Notes: generated by a model from the sequence alone, not told the origin. Positions 47,296-58,585 are shown, counted from the first letter of the stretch. The stretch: DNA of 64,000 nt from Rhodobacteraceae bacterium Alg231-04 (GCA_900143635.1 FREY01000003.1:186001-250000); one strand, 5' to 3'. Translations and numbers: made by a program.

Positions 47296-48816
47296 ATGGC
47301 CGCTGTGGACACCTATGAAGTCAAGGATGGCGTCGATCAGGAAACTGTCGACGCGGTCCGCAATATGGACACCTACAAATACGGCTGGGAAACCGACATC
47401 GAGATGGAATACGCCCCCAAAGGGCTGAACACCGATATCGTGAAGCTGATTTCGTCGAAAAACGATGAGCCCGAGTGGATGACCAACTGGCGGCTGGAGG
47501 CCTACGAGCGCTGGTTGCAAAAGGAAGAGCCGACCTGGGCGATGGTTGACTACCCTGAAATCGATTTTCAGGACCAGTATTACTATGCCCGTCCGAAATC
47601 GATGGAAGTGAAGCCCAAGTCGCTGGATGAGGTCGACCCCAAGCTGCTGGACACATACAAAAAACTCGGCATCCCGTTGAAAGAACAGATGATTCTGGCC
47701 GGGGTCGAGGGTGCGGAAGACATGCCCGCCGAAGGCCGCAAAGTGGCGGTGGACGCGGTGTTTGACAGTGTTTCCGTCGGCACCACCTTTCAGGCCGAGC
47801 TGAAGAAGGCCGGCGTGATCTTCTGTTCGATTTCCGAAGCGATCCGCGAACATCCTGAGCTGGTGAAGAAATACCTCGGCACCGTGGTTCCTGTCTCCGA
47901 CAACTACTATGCCACGCTGAACTCGGCCGTGTTCTCGGACGGCTCCTTTGTTTACGTGCCGCCGGGCGTGCGCTGCCCGATGGAACTGTCGACCTATTTC
48001 CGCATCAACGCAGAAAACACCGGCCAGTTCGAACGCACTCTGATCATCGCCGATAAAGGCAGCTATGTCAGCTACTTGGAAGGCTGTACTGCACCAGCAC
48101 GCGACATCGCCCAGCTGCATGCCGCGGTGGTGGAAATCATCATCGAAGAAGACGCCGAGGTGAAATACTCCACCGTTCAGAACTGGTATCCGGGCGACGA
48201 GGACGGCAAAGGTGGCATCTATAACTTCGTGACCAAGCGGGCCGACTGCCGCGGCGACCGGTCCAAGATCATGTGGACGCAGGTGGAAACCGGTTCTGCC
48301 GTGACCTGGAAATACCCCTCCTGCATCCTGCGCGGCGCCGAAAGCCAGGGTGAGTTCTACTCCATCGCAATCACCAACAACATGCAGCAGGCCGACACCG
48401 GCACCAAAATGATCCACCTTGGCAAAAACACCAAGAGCCGGATCGTCTCCAAGGGGATCTCGGCGGGCAAGGCGCAGAACACTTATCGCGGGTTGGTGTC
48501 GATGCACCCCAAGGCCCAGAACGCGCGCAACTATACCCAGTGCGACAGTCTGCTGATCGGTGACAAATGCGGCGCCCACACTGTGCCTTACATCGAGGTC
48601 AAGAACAATTCGGCTCGCGTTGAGCACGAGGCGACAACCTCGAAGGTCGATGAGGACCAGCTGTTCTACTGCCGCCAGCGCGGCATGGACGAGGAAGAGG
48701 CGGTGGCCCTGGTGGTCAACGGTTTCTGCAAGGACGTTTTGCAGGCATTGCCGATGGAATTTGCCATGGAAGCCCAGCAGCTGGTTGCGATCAGCCTTGA
48801 AGGATCTGTTGGCTAA
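47296..48816 (+). CDS. sufB: Fe-S cluster scaffold SufB
   Basis: 506 residues. Scaffold of the SufBC2D complex. Seen: the N-terminal [18 protein letters not shown], then the beta-helix core ([60 protein letters not shown]) and the C-terminal [18 protein letters not shown] region. Both cysteines of the scaffold (in the CILRG-side and LFYCRQR segments) are present. ATG 47296 is preceded by AGGAGA; the upstream frame has no homology. The next ORF overlaps its stop. Confidence 0.97.
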   Translation: MAAVDTYEVKDGVDQETVDAVRNMDTYKYGWETDIEMEYAPKGLNTDIVKLISSKNDEPEWMTNWRLEAYERWLQKEEPTWAMVDYPEIDFQDQYYYARPKSMEVKPKSLDEVDPKLLDTYKKLGIPLKEQMILAGVEGAEDMPAEGRKVAVDAVFDSVSVGTTFQAELKKAGVIFCSISEAIREHPELVKKYLGTVVPVSDNYYATLNSAVFSDGSFVYVPPGVRCPMELSTYFRINAENTGQFERTLIIADKGSYVSYLEGCTAPARDIAQLHAAVVEIIIEEDAEVKYSTVQNWYPGDEDGKGGIYNFVTKRADCRGDRSKIMWTQVETGSAVTWKYPSCILRGAESQGEFYSIAITNNMQQADTGTKMIHLGKNTKSRIVSKGISAGKAQNTYRGLVSMHPKAQNARNYTQCDSLLIGDKCGAHTVPYIEVKNNSARVEHEATTSKVDEDQLFYCRQRGMDEEEAVALVVNGFCKDVLQALPMEFAMEAQQLVAISLEGSVG

Positions 48817-49025
48817 TGAACCGCAAGTTGCTCCAGCGCATACATTACCGGGTGACCACGGTCATCCCCTATGCCCTGCCGGTCTTTGGCGGGCTGATGG
48901 GTGTGATCTGGGTCAACATCAATGCGGCCAACCAGCCCAACCCGATTTTATGGATCGTTCTGGGCGCGCTGTCCGGTTGGGTGCTGGCCTGGATTCTGGT
49001 TCGACTGTTGGACCGTTTGTTGTGA
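48816..49025 (+). CDS. Small two-helix membrane protein in the suf operon
   Basis: 69 residues, two membrane helices (about 17-35 and 44-65), with a short basic N-terminus ([12 protein letters not shown]). The start overlaps the sufB stop (TAATG), so it is translated with sufB. Not recognised. It is unusual for a suf operon and may anchor or recruit an assembly component at the membrane. Confidence 0.6.
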   Translation: MNRKLLQRIHYRVTTVIPYALPVFGGLMGVIWVNINAANQPNPILWIVLGALSGWVLAWILVRLLDRLL

Positions 49026-49090
49026 TGGATTGGTTCGGGACCACGATGATGCGCAAACCCTTGATTACCAAAGAAGGGTCGCAGGCATGA
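49025..49090 (+). CDS. Tiny coupled ORF (21 aa)
   Basis: A 21-codon ORF ([21 protein letters not shown]) whose ATG overlaps the preceding stop (TGATG) and whose stop overlaps the following ATG (ATGA). It has no ribosome site of its own and no homology I recognise. It may carry ribosomes on to the YbjQ-like gene rather than make a useful peptide. Confidence 0.3.
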   Translation: MDWFGTTMMRKPLITKEGSQA

Positions 49091-49125
49091 ACGGCAAGTC
49101 GCTAATGGGCAAAGGGGTATCGTAA
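49087..49125 (+). CDS. Tiny coupled ORF (12 aa)
   Basis: A 12-codon ORF ([12 protein letters not shown]) that links the 21-aa ORF (ATGA) to the YbjQ-like gene (TAATG). An internal GCAAAGGGG segment doubles as the ribosome site for the YbjQ-like ATG. Probably a by-product of coupling rather than a gene; listed because the chain is unusual. Confidence 0.2.
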   Translation: MNGKSLMGKGVS

Positions 49126-49439
49126 TGATCGTCACCACAACCAACTCCGTCGAAGGCCGCAAGATTGCCGACTACAAGGGCATCGTGGTGGGCGAGGCCA
49201 TCATGGGCGCCAATGTCGTGCGTGATTTCTTTGCCTCGGTCACCGACATCGTCGGCGGCCGCTCCGGCGCCTATGAGAGCAAACTGCAAGACGCCCGCGA
49301 GACCGCGCTGGCAGAACTGGAAGACCGGGCCCGCGAAAAGGGTGCCAACGCCGTGGTCGGCGTAGATCTGAATTACGAAGTCATCGCCGATAGTATGCTT
49401 ATGGTTTCGGCAAGCGGCACCGCGGTGGTGCTGGGATAA
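49125..49439 (+). CDS. YbjQ/DUF74-family protein
   Basis: 104 residues. YbjQ-like (heavy-metal-binding domain annotation, UPF0145) pentameric small proteins. Seen: [54 protein letters not shown] and the core [19 protein letters not shown]. No metal ligand is proven for this family. Its place in the suf operon between sufB and sufC suggests a role in Fe-S handling, but this is inference. Confidence 0.88.
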   Translation: MIVTTTNSVEGRKIADYKGIVVGEAIMGANVVRDFFASVTDIVGGRSGAYESKLQDARETALAELEDRAREKGANAVVGVDLNYEVIADSMLMVSASGTAVVLG

Positions 49440-49513
49440 AAAAGCGCAGGCTGCTGGCCTGCTGAAAACAACGGGAGCCTGGCAGCTCCCAACGAATATG
49501 AGACGAGGAAAAA

Positions 49514-50269
49514 ATGCTCGAAATCAAGAACCTGCACGTACAGCTTGAAGAAGAAGACAAGCAGATCCTGAAAGGTGTCGACCTGAAGGTTGAGGCCGGT
49601 AAGGTCCACGCGATCATGGGTCCGAACGGATCGGGCAAGTCGACGCTCTCTTATGTTCTGTCGGGCAAGGGCGGCTATGAGGTCACCGAGGGTTCGGCCT
49701 CGCTGGCTGGCGACGATCTGTTGGACATGGAACCGGAAGAGCGCGCCGCCGCTGGCCTGTTCCTGGCGTTCCAATACCCGGTTGAAATCCCCGGCGTCGG
49801 CAACATGACCTTCCTGCGCACAGCCGTGAACGCACAGCGCAAAGCCCGCGGTGAGGACGAACTGTCGGCCGCCGACTTCCTGAAGGTGGTCCGCGCCAAG
49901 GCCAAGACCCTGAAGATCGACGCTGACATGCTGAAACGCCCGGTCAACGTCGGTTTCTCGGGTGGTGAGAAAAAGCGCAACGAGATCCTGCAGATGGCGA
50001 TGCTGGAGCCGAAGATGTGCATCCTGGACGAGACCGACTCCGGCCTCGATGTGGATGCAATGAAACTGGTGTCGGAGGGCGTAAACGCGCTGCGCGACGC
50101 CGGTCGTGGTTTCTTGGTTATCACGCATTATCAACGCCTTCTGGATCACATCAAACCCGATGTTGTGCACATTATGGCCAATGGTCGTATCATCAAGACC
50201 GGTGGCCCCGAACTGGCGCTGGAAGTTGAACAGAACGGCTATGCCGACATCCTGGCAGAGGTGGCATAA
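49514..50269 (+). CDS. sufC: Fe-S assembly ATPase SufC
   Basis: 251 residues. ABC-type ATPase that powers the SufBC2D scaffold; cytosolic, not a transporter. Walker A GPNGSGKST, Q-loop AFQYPVEIPG, signature FSGGEKKRNEI, Walker B MCILDETDSGLD and switch His ITHYQR are all intact. The LDETDSGLDVDA stretch is typical of SufC. It starts 75 bp after the YbjQ-like stop and abuts sufD directly (stop at 50269, ATG at 50270). Confidence 0.98.
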   Translation: MLEIKNLHVQLEEEDKQILKGVDLKVEAGKVHAIMGPNGSGKSTLSYVLSGKGGYEVTEGSASLAGDDLLDMEPEERAAAGLFLAFQYPVEIPGVGNMTFLRTAVNAQRKARGEDELSAADFLKVVRAKAKTLKIDADMLKRPVNVGFSGGEKKRNEILQMAMLEPKMCILDETDSGLDVDAMKLVSEGVNALRDAGRGFLVITHYQRLLDHIKPDVVHIMANGRIIKTGGPELALEVEQNGYADILAEVA

Positions 50270-51550
50270 ATGGCGCTGCCCGAACTGAAACAATCTGCAA
50301 CCGAGGCGCGGCTGGCCACAATGGAGCTGCCGACTGGTGGTTGCCTGAAAGCCGCCCGTCAGGCGGCCCTGTCGCGGGTCCAGACCATGGGCCTGCCGAC
50401 GCGCCGCGATGAATATTGGAAATACACCCGCCCGGAAACGCTGGTTTCGGCAGAGGCGAATACGGCGGCTGTCTTCGATCACGACGAAGCTCCGATGTTC
50501 GACGGTCAGGACCGGTTGAAAATTGTCTTTGTTGACGGTGTGTTCGACGCCGAAGCTTCGGATGAACTGGCGCTGGAAGGCGTGCAGATCGACCGGATCG
50601 AAGACATCTGCTGCAAGGATATCCACTGGGCCAAGGACGTCTATGGCGTGCTTGAGGCGCGTGGTCAGTCGCCGGTGGAACGCCCGCTGGCGGCCCTGAA
50701 CACGGCCTTTGCCGCCGATGGTGTGGCCATCCATGTGACCGGCACCCCGTCAAAGCCGATCAACCTGATCTACATCCACGCAGAAGAGCAATCCGACGCG
50801 ATCCTGCACCACGTAATCCGTGTCGAGCCGGGTGCCGAGGCGACAATTCTGGAAAACGGTCCCGCCGCCTCGCGCTTTAACAAATGCGTGGAAATCGATG
50901 TGGCGGACACTGGCAAGCTGCATTTGGTGCGCGCGCAGGGCCGCGACCATGAACGCCGCGCCGCGACGCATCTGTTTGCCCGTTTGGGCGCCGAGTCGGT
51001 GTTCAAATCCTTCACCCTGACCGTGAACGGCGTGCTGACCCGCAACGAAGCGGTGATTGAGCTGACGGGTGATGATGCGATTGCCCATATTGCTGGCGCT
51101 TGTGTCGGCGATGGTGAATTCCACCACGATGACACCGTTTTCATCACCCATGACGCGGTGAACTGTGAAAGCCGCCAGGTGTTCAAAAAGGTGCTGCGCA
51201 ACGGCGCAACCGGTGTTTTCCAGGGTAAGATTTTGGTGAAAGACGGCGCGCAAAAGACTGATGGATATCAGATTTCCCAGTCTTTGATGCTGGATGAGGA
51301 CAGCCAGTTCCTCGCCAAGCCGGAACTTGAAATTTATGCCGATGACGTGGCCTGCTCGCATGGGTCCACTTCCGGCGCCATTGACGAGAACGCCTTGTTC
51401 TACCTGCGTGCCCGCGGTGTGCCCAAGGAGCTCGCCACGGATCTGCTGACACTGTCTTTCCTCGCGGAAGCGGTGGAAGAGATCGAAAGCGCCGAGATCG
51501 CCGAAGATATCAACGCCCGTCTTGAGGGCTGGCTGGCACGCCGCCGCTGA
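50270..51550 (+). CDS. sufD: Fe-S assembly protein SufD
   Basis: 426 residues. Paralogue of SufB that completes the SufBC2D complex. Seen: the N-terminal helical domain with GLPTRRDEYWKYTRPETL, the beta-helix, and the C-terminal CSHGSTSGAIDENALFYLRARGVPKE with the conserved His near LFYLRARG. It begins directly after sufC and ends in a TGATG overlap with the first YIP1 gene. Confidence 0.97.
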   Translation: MALPELKQSATEARLATMELPTGGCLKAARQAALSRVQTMGLPTRRDEYWKYTRPETLVSAEANTAAVFDHDEAPMFDGQDRLKIVFVDGVFDAEASDELALEGVQIDRIEDICCKDIHWAKDVYGVLEARGQSPVERPLAALNTAFAADGVAIHVTGTPSKPINLIYIHAEEQSDAILHHVIRVEPGAEATILENGPAASRFNKCVEIDVADTGKLHLVRAQGRDHERRAATHLFARLGAESVFKSFTLTVNGVLTRNEAVIELTGDDAIAHIAGACVGDGEFHHDDTVFITHDAVNCESRQVFKKVLRNGATGVFQGKILVKDGAQKTDGYQISQSLMLDEDSQFLAKPELEIYADDVACSHGSTSGAIDENALFYLRARGVPKELATDLLTLSFLAEAVEEIESAEIAEDINARLEGWLARRR

Positions 51551-52032
51551 TGGCAGTGACCAGCGATATCATCGCCACCTATCGGGGGCCGCGCCGGGTT
51601 CTGGCGCGGCTCTTGGGCATGGGCATTCGTGAAGATCGGGTACTTGCCTTCCTGATGGGAGGCTGCGTGCTGACCTTTGTGGCGCAGATGCCGAAACTGG
51701 CCCGTGACGCGCATATGAGTGGTCAGGAGCTGAACATGCTTTTGGGCGCTTCTCTTCTGGGCTGGATATTTTTTGCGCCGCTGTTTTTCTATTTCTTAGC
51801 CTGGGTTATGCACCTCATTACCGCGATATTTGCAAAGCACGGCAGCAGCTACAACGCCCGGCTGGCGCTGTTCTGGGCCTTTCTCGCGGCCAGCCCGCTG
51901 ATGCTGCTGAACGGGCTGACCGCCGGTTTCATCGGACCCGGCGTCGAATTGACGCTGGTGGGCATTTTGTGGCTCGCTGTGTTTCTTTGGTTCTGGATTT
52001 CCGGAATGATTGAGGCCTATAGGCAGGCATGA
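51550..52032 (+). CDS. YIP1-family membrane protein, copy 1
   Basis: 160 residues with four membrane helices (about 34-50, 65-90, 105-127 and 130-152). The pattern fits the YIP1 domain (Pfam YIP1), whose bacterial members have unknown function. Its start overlaps the sufD stop by one base and its end overlaps copy 2 by 4 nt (ATGA), so it is a bona fide operon member. It has been seen in other roseobacter suf operons. Confidence 0.78.
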   Translation: MAVTSDIIATYRGPRRVLARLLGMGIREDRVLAFLMGGCVLTFVAQMPKLARDAHMSGQELNMLLGASLLGWIFFAPLFFYFLAWVMHLITAIFAKHGSSYNARLALFWAFLAASPLMLLNGLTAGFIGPGVELTLVGILWLAVFLWFWISGMIEAYRQA

Positions 52033-52616
52033 GCATGACCCTGCAAACACTCGCCATTCAGACTGTAACCAAACCGGCCGAGGCCGCCCGCGTGATCCTG
52101 TCGCGCGACTGGCCGCGCGAGGTGCTTTGGACCGGCCTGATGCTGGCCATGGTGCTGAATACAATTCTATTTGTCCTTCAGGGCATTCTGTTTCCTTTGC
52201 CCGATGGCATGCCCGGTGCGCGGATGTCGGCGACCGGATATTTCGCGCTGTTTTTTGCGATGCAGATCGTCTTTATCTATGCGGTCTTTTTTGCAGGCCG
52301 CTGGATGCGTGGTGCCGCGTCGCTGGGCGAAGTCATGGCGCTGATGATCTGGATCCAGTATCTTCAGTTTGTTCTGCACGTTGGCCTGCTGGTGGTGGTG
52401 ATGATCGCTCCGGGCCTTGGCGGTATGCTGAATATCGTGGCCACTGTTGTTGCCTTTTTTGTCATGTTGCACTTCATCAACGAGGCGCATGGCTTTGGAT
52501 CGCTGATGAAATCCTTTGGCGTTCTTCTTCTGGCGACGCTTGCCGTTGCCGTGGGTCTTACCATCCTGTTCAGCATGTTCGGGCTCTCTATTCTGGGACT
52601 TTCCACCAATGTATGA
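52029..52616 (+). CDS. YIP1-family membrane protein, copy 2
   Basis: 195 residues with about five membrane helices and an N-terminal MTLQTLAIQTVTKPAEAARVILSRDWPREVLW amphipathic segment that is a YIP1 hallmark. Overlaps copy 1 (ATGA) and sufS (8 nt, other frame). As with copy 1, no function is established. Its steady place between sufD and sufS suggests a link of assembly to the membrane. Confidence 0.78.
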   Translation: MSMTLQTLAIQTVTKPAEAARVILSRDWPREVLWTGLMLAMVLNTILFVLQGILFPLPDGMPGARMSATGYFALFFAMQIVFIYAVFFAGRWMRGAASLGEVMALMIWIQYLQFVLHVGLLVVVMIAPGLGGMLNIVATVVAFFVMLHFINEAHGFGSLMKSFGVLLLATLAVAVGLTILFSMFGLSILGLSTNV

Positions 52617-53829
52617 CGTCGCAAAAATCCGCGCCGATTTCCCGATCCTGTCACGTGAAGTGAACGGCAAGCCGCTGACCTATCTCGACAATGGTGCGTC
52701 CGCACAAAAGCCGAGTGTGGTCATTGACGCGGTTAACCGCGCCTATGCCGAGGAATATTCCAACGTTCACCGTGGCTTGCACTACCTTTCCAATCTCGCG
52801 ACCGAGAAGTACGAAAGCGTGCGTGGCAAGATCGCCCGCTTTCTGAATGCGCCGCATGAAGACACCATCGTTCTGAATTCAGGCACCACCGAAGGCATCA
52901 ATCTGGTCTCTTACGGCTGGGCCGCGCCGCGGTTTGAGGCCGGAGACGAGATCATCCTGTCAGTGATGGAACACCACGCCAATATCGTGCCCTGGCATTT
53001 CCTGCGCGAACGTCAGGGGGTTGTGCTGAAATGGGTAGATACGGCGCCCGATGGCAGCCTTGATCCGCAGGCGGTGATCGATGCCATCACGCCAAAGACC
53101 AAACTGATCGCAATCACCCAGTGTTCCAACGTGTTGGGCACTATTGTTGATGTCAAAAGCATCTGCACGGGCGCGCGCGATAAGGGCGTTCCGGTGCTGG
53201 TTGACGGCTCTCAGGGGGCGGTTCACATGCCGGTCGATGTGCAGGACATCGATTGTGATTTCTATGCCATTACCGGCCACAAACTCTATGGCCCGTCCGG
53301 GTCGGGCGCGATCTATATCCGCCCCGAGCGCATGGCGGAAATGCGCCCCTTCATGGGTGGTGGCGACATGATCAAGGATGTCTCCAAAGACACGGTCACT
53401 TATAATGAACCGCCTATGAAATTCGAGGCCGGCACGCCGGGCATCGTGCAGACCATCGGTCTGGGCGTGGCGCTAGACTACATGATGAACGTCGGCATGG
53501 AGAACATCGCCGCTCATGAGGCTGATCTGCGCAGTTACGCTCAGCAACGTCTGACCGGACTCAACTGGATCAATCTGCAAGGTACCGCAGCGGGTAAGGC
53601 GGCGATCTTCAGCTTCACGCTGGATGGCGCGGCCCATGCGCATGATATCTCGACCATTCTGGACAAGAAGGGCGTCGCCGTGCGCGCCGGCCATCACTGC
53701 GCCGGACCCCTGATGGAACATCTCGGCGTCACCGCCACCTGCCGTGCCTCCTTTGGCATGTATAATACCAAGGCAGAGGTCGACACGCTGATCGATGCGC
53801 TGGAACTGGCGCATGAGCTGTTTGCCTAA
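52609..53829 (+). CDS. sufS: Cysteine desulfurase, SufS type
   Basis: 406 residues. Class II PLP cysteine desulfurase. N-terminal FPILSREVNGKPLTYLDNGASAQKP, PLP lysine in ITGHKLYGPSGSGAIY, and active-site Cys in RAGHHCAGPLM near the C-terminus, all diagnostic of SufS. ATG 52609 overlaps the YIP1 stop by 8 nt; a further upstream frame has no homology. It ends the operon: a strong terminator follows, and neither sufA, sufE nor sufU is present. Confidence 0.97.
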   Translation: MYDVAKIRADFPILSREVNGKPLTYLDNGASAQKPSVVIDAVNRAYAEEYSNVHRGLHYLSNLATEKYESVRGKIARFLNAPHEDTIVLNSGTTEGINLVSYGWAAPRFEAGDEIILSVMEHHANIVPWHFLRERQGVVLKWVDTAPDGSLDPQAVIDAITPKTKLIAITQCSNVLGTIVDVKSICTGARDKGVPVLVDGSQGAVHMPVDVQDIDCDFYAITGHKLYGPSGSGAIYIRPERMAEMRPFMGGGDMIKDVSKDTVTYNEPPMKFEAGTPGIVQTIGLGVALDYMMNVGMENIAAHEADLRSYAQQRLTGLNWINLQGTAAGKAAIFSFTLDGAAHAHDISTILDKKGVAVRAGHHCAGPLMEHLGVTATCRASFGMYNTKAEVDTLIDALELAHELFA

Positions 53830-53850
53830 GCCAACTGTAAAGTAAAGAAA

Positions 53851-53874
53851 AAGGGGCCACTTGGCCCCTTTTTT
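53851..53874. terminator. Terminator of the suf operon
   Basis: 8-bp stem AAGGGGCC/GGCCCCTT with an ACTT loop, extended by A/T pairs on either side and followed by a T-run. It lies 22 bp after the sufS stop and can also serve the convergent tmpB gene. Confidence 0.88.
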
Positions 53875-53922
53875 GTTGCGCGATCCGGCAATCGAACCAA
53901 TGCGCCGTGGAGACTTGGTAAC

Positions 53923-55697
<1,775 letters not shown>

Positions 55698-55744
55698 TCA
55701 TCAAAAGAACTGAGTGTTTGATTGCGTGAGGCCCAAGTATTCTT

Positions 55745-56641
55745 ATGTCTGGTACGGCGACAAATCGGGGCCTTCCGCCTCTAGACTGGCTTCGTGTGTT
55801 CGAAGCTGCGGGGCGGCACGGTAATTTCACAGCGGCGGCAGAAGAGTTCGGAACGTCGCAGGCCGCAATCAGCCAGCGTATCAGAAATCTGGAAACCTGG
55901 CTCGGACGTAAACTGTTTATTCGCGCCGCGCGAGGTGTCTCTCTAACGGTGGATGGCGAAAGCTATCTGCCGCTCGTACAGGATGCCCTGACCGCATTGG
56001 CGCAAGGGACCGAAGATCTCTTCACGGCCTCCCCGCATGAAATGCGGATCGCCGGGCTCGACTCTCATCTGACAGGGTTGCTGTTACCAAGGATCAGCTC
56101 CTGTCTTGAAGGGCTGCCAAACATAAGGCTGGTTACGGATTCTGTCCCCAAGCGGTCCGACTTTGAAGATGAAAAGACAGCCTTTCACATTCGATTTGGA
56201 CGCGGCAAATGGCCGGGGCGCATAACACGCCGTCTGCATCAGGAAGAGTTGCAGCCGATGGTTGCGGGGGGTTTTGACGGTGACTGGCGGGAACGACCAA
56301 TCATCACCGTTCGCGGAGAACGCCCCGGTTGGCAGGAATGGTCCAACCAGGCCGGTGTTGCTGCCCCACGATCAGCCCGGCTTTCCTTCGATTCTATGGG
56401 ACACGGGCTGGTAGCCGCTGTTTCTGGGCAGGGTGTTGTGCTCGGGTCCACCGTACTTGGGGCGCATCTGATCGCATTGGGCGCGCTAAAACCTTGTTCA
56501 GACGTCGGTCTCATGACGGATCAGGCTTATTGGCTTTCGTGGCCCGAGACATTCACCGCGTCACCCAAGCGCAAGGCTTTGGCGGACAGGTTAACCGAAG
56601 TGTTGCGAGCGCCTCCTCGTCTCCCCGACACCGAGGAATAG
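55745..56641 (+). CDS. LysR-family regulator (likely of tmpAB)
   Basis: 298 residues. N-terminal winged helix: LDWLRVFEAAGRHGNFTAAAEEFGTSQAAISQRIRNLETWLGRKLFIR, then a periplasmic-binding-like effector domain (about 95-290). Divergent from tmpA with 101 bp between start codons, the standard layout for a regulator of the neighbouring catabolic genes. The effector could be a quaternary ammonium phosphonate, but this is inference. Confidence 0.9.
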   Translation: MSGTATNRGLPPLDWLRVFEAAGRHGNFTAAAEEFGTSQAAISQRIRNLETWLGRKLFIRAARGVSLTVDGESYLPLVQDALTALAQGTEDLFTASPHEMRIAGLDSHLTGLLLPRISSCLEGLPNIRLVTDSVPKRSDFEDEKTAFHIRFGRGKWPGRITRRLHQEELQPMVAGGFDGDWRERPIITVRGERPGWQEWSNQAGVAAPRSARLSFDSMGHGLVAAVSGQGVVLGSTVLGAHLIALGALKPCSDVGLMTDQAYWLSWPETFTASPKRKALADRLTEVLRAPPRLPDTEE

Positions 56642-57262
56642 ATAGGGTTCGAGGTTTTCACGACATGAGCCTACAGGTTTTACAGAAGATCTGCATACCG
56701 CCATGCCATCGGCGTGCTTTTTGACGTGTCTCGTCACTCAATTGAGTTGAGATGCAGTTATGGGCGACCTGGAGTTCCTGAAACAGATCCTGTTGGTGTT
56801 CCCAAGGATGTGCCCGGTGTGGAACTGGTCGGAGCTCCAGGAGTGTCCTCTCGTTCGTCGTCGCCCGGTTCACGCCCCGGCGGCAGGCACTCAACCAAAC
56901 TGCCATCGGCGTCGTAAGGGGCGACGCAATTTTCAGGCGGGAGAACACATTTCGCTTCTTCAGGAACGGCACCAGGAACATAGACGACTCCACTCTCGTA
57001 GGATCCTCGCCACCATATTAGTAAACACAGGCCGAGGCGCCTCAAGTCGGACTGGTTCGTCCTGTGTGCAGTCAGCCACAAAAGCGACGGCAGCCAACAT
57101 GGTGGCGACTTTCTAGATCGGCTTTTGTCTCTCCCTGTTTTGGATTGGTGACTGCCGGGCGGATGTGCTGCCCGGAGCGCGGACCTGTCCTATCCGCAGG
57201 GGGAAACGTGATGCGACGATGCATTTTGACGAAACCATCGATTGGATGTGGCTTGCAAACCC
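56642..57262. other. Gap between the LysR and AlgX-like genes
   Basis: 621 bp with no intact gene I can support. 56758-57100 holds a probable frameshifted small-lipoprotein gene on the minus strand (listed separately). The stretches 56642-56757 and 57101-57262 show no ORF with a ribosome site and no convincing hairpin. Confidence 0.6.
56758..57100 (-). pseudogene. Possible frameshifted small lipoprotein gene
   Basis: Starting at ATG 57100, one minus-strand frame gives MLAAVAFVADCTQDEP, with a hydrophobic stretch before a lipobox-like Cys, and reads on to a stop at 56960. In the overlapping neighbouring frame, a 107-codon ORF ending at 56758 gives a plausible secreted sequence: GSYESGVVYVPGAVPEEAKC, then three-Cys CVLPPENC...ECLPPG, then a Pro/Gly/Thr-rich tail. 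A single frameshift near the VARI/GSYE region would join them into one lipoprotein of about 110 residues. The downstream position and strand match the polysaccharide genes. It may instead be non-coding. Confidence 0.35.
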
Positions 57263-58585
57263 CTAACGGTCCGTCAGGTTCAGGGTAATCTCGTCCTTGA
57301 ATACACCTCGGTCGCTGCGCAACGATACCTGTACGATCGTGCCAACCAGAAGCCCTTCCAGACTGTAGGCCATTCGGTTTGATTGTCGGTCACTTGGAAC
57401 ACGTGGTGAGCGGACGAGTGAGACAGTTTCCTTTTGACCGGTGGCATTCTTGAGCGTGACTTTGACGCGGCGCATGTCAGTTTCCCCAACTTCCACAACC
57501 AAGTAGTCCGGAACAGGGCTTGTTGGCTGTGATCCGATTCCCCCTTGTTCTGTAATCGTAAGGGTTTGGCCACCGCCCTTGTTGATGCGAAGCGCGCCAA
57601 GCAATTGGCGCATAAAGCTCTCCGTGTTCTTCCAAAAGGTATAAGGAAGCTCCCATACCACCAAGTCATAGTCCCCTGCGTCCAATGCACCGGACAGAAC
57701 CAAGCTTTCAATTCCAGCAATTGAGCCGCCGCCGGAGACCGAATAATTGTCCACCTGGGCATCAAAGGCGGCGGCAAGCGACTCCGCGACGCGGTAGTAA
57801 TCCTTTTTGTAGCGATCGCTATAGCTTGAGCCAGCAAGTGCAATCCGCGGTTTCTGAGGCCCATCTGCGAACAGATCTGTTTCACCGCTATGAAAAATAG
57901 GGAGTTTTACAACTTCTGCCGCCAACCGTTTGCCACAGACGGCATCCGTCATGTCCGACAGGGACCCTCGTTCCTGCAATGTCTGACTGTCATGATCCAA
58001 ATCTGCCAAACCTGTTCCCACATCTAGAAAGGCTTCAACTCCCTGCGCTGCGATCTGGGTAGCAAGGTCCTGAACGCTAGCCAATGCACCCATTGGCGTC
58101 CAATGCGTGTCACGTTTGAAGTAGTAGTTGTTTCTCAGTTCCGGCTGTCCGGTCGCTACTTTTGCAAGATCCGGAACAAGGGCACCAGTTTTTTGCAGTC
58201 GTTCCACCGTTTCCGAGAAGCTGTCTAGTGCACGTGCTGCGTCGAAATCATGCGGGCCACCAGCCAGATCATCAATTACCTGTTGTCCTGCGATGGCCGG
58301 GCGTGGTGGGGTCAGAAGGATGGCCAAATGGCTCCCGCGGTTTTCAAACTCCTGAACGATCTCCTGCAAAAGGCGCAGCGTCTCATCCGAGGCAGAATAG
58401 GTGGGCCGCAACTGGTCGTTGGTGATGATCCACCCACCGTCCGCGTCGCTGAGAACCGGCGCGAGCTTTTTGTATTTCTTCGGCATTGTGTCAGGCGACA
58501 TCAGCTGCGTACAGATTGGTTCGGCGGTGGCGGCTATTGCATTTAACATCAATGCAATTGTGATACTCATTGTTTTTAAAGTCAT
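57263..58585 (-). CDS. AlgX-like polysaccharide O-acetyltransferase
   Basis: 440 residues. Signal peptide 1-21 (MTLKTMSITIALMLNAIAATA), then an SGNH-hydrolase-like acetyltransferase domain with D159 and H161 (RDTHW) and nucleophile S254 (AGSSYS). The spacing D-H-S (159, 161, 254) equals that of Pseudomonas AlgX (174, 176, 269), which transfers acetyl to mannuronate in the periplasm. A C-terminal beta-rich region (about 340-440) matches the carbohydrate-binding module of AlgX. It overlaps algJ-like by 4 nt (ATGA). Last gene of the acetylation operon. Confidence 0.82.
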   Translation of the reverse strand: MTLKTMSITIALMLNAIAATAEPICTQLMSPDTMPKKYKKLAPVLSDADGGWIITNDQLRPTYSASDETLRLLQEIVQEFENRGSHLAILLTPPRPAIAGQQVIDDLAGGPHDFDAARALDSFSETVERLQKTGALVPDLAKVATGQPELRNNYYFKRDTHWTPMGALASVQDLATQIAAQGVEAFLDVGTGLADLDHDSQTLQERGSLSDMTDAVCGKRLAAEVVKLPIFHSGETDLFADGPQKPRIALAGSSYSDRYKKDYYRVAESLAAAFDAQVDNYSVSGGGSIAGIESLVLSGALDAGDYDLVVWELPYTFWKNTESFMRQLLGALRINKGGGQTLTITEQGGIGSQPTSPVPDYLVVEVGETDMRRVKVTLKNATGQKETVSLVRSPRVPSDRQSNRMAYSLEGLLVGTIVQVSLRSDRGVFKDEITLNLTDR

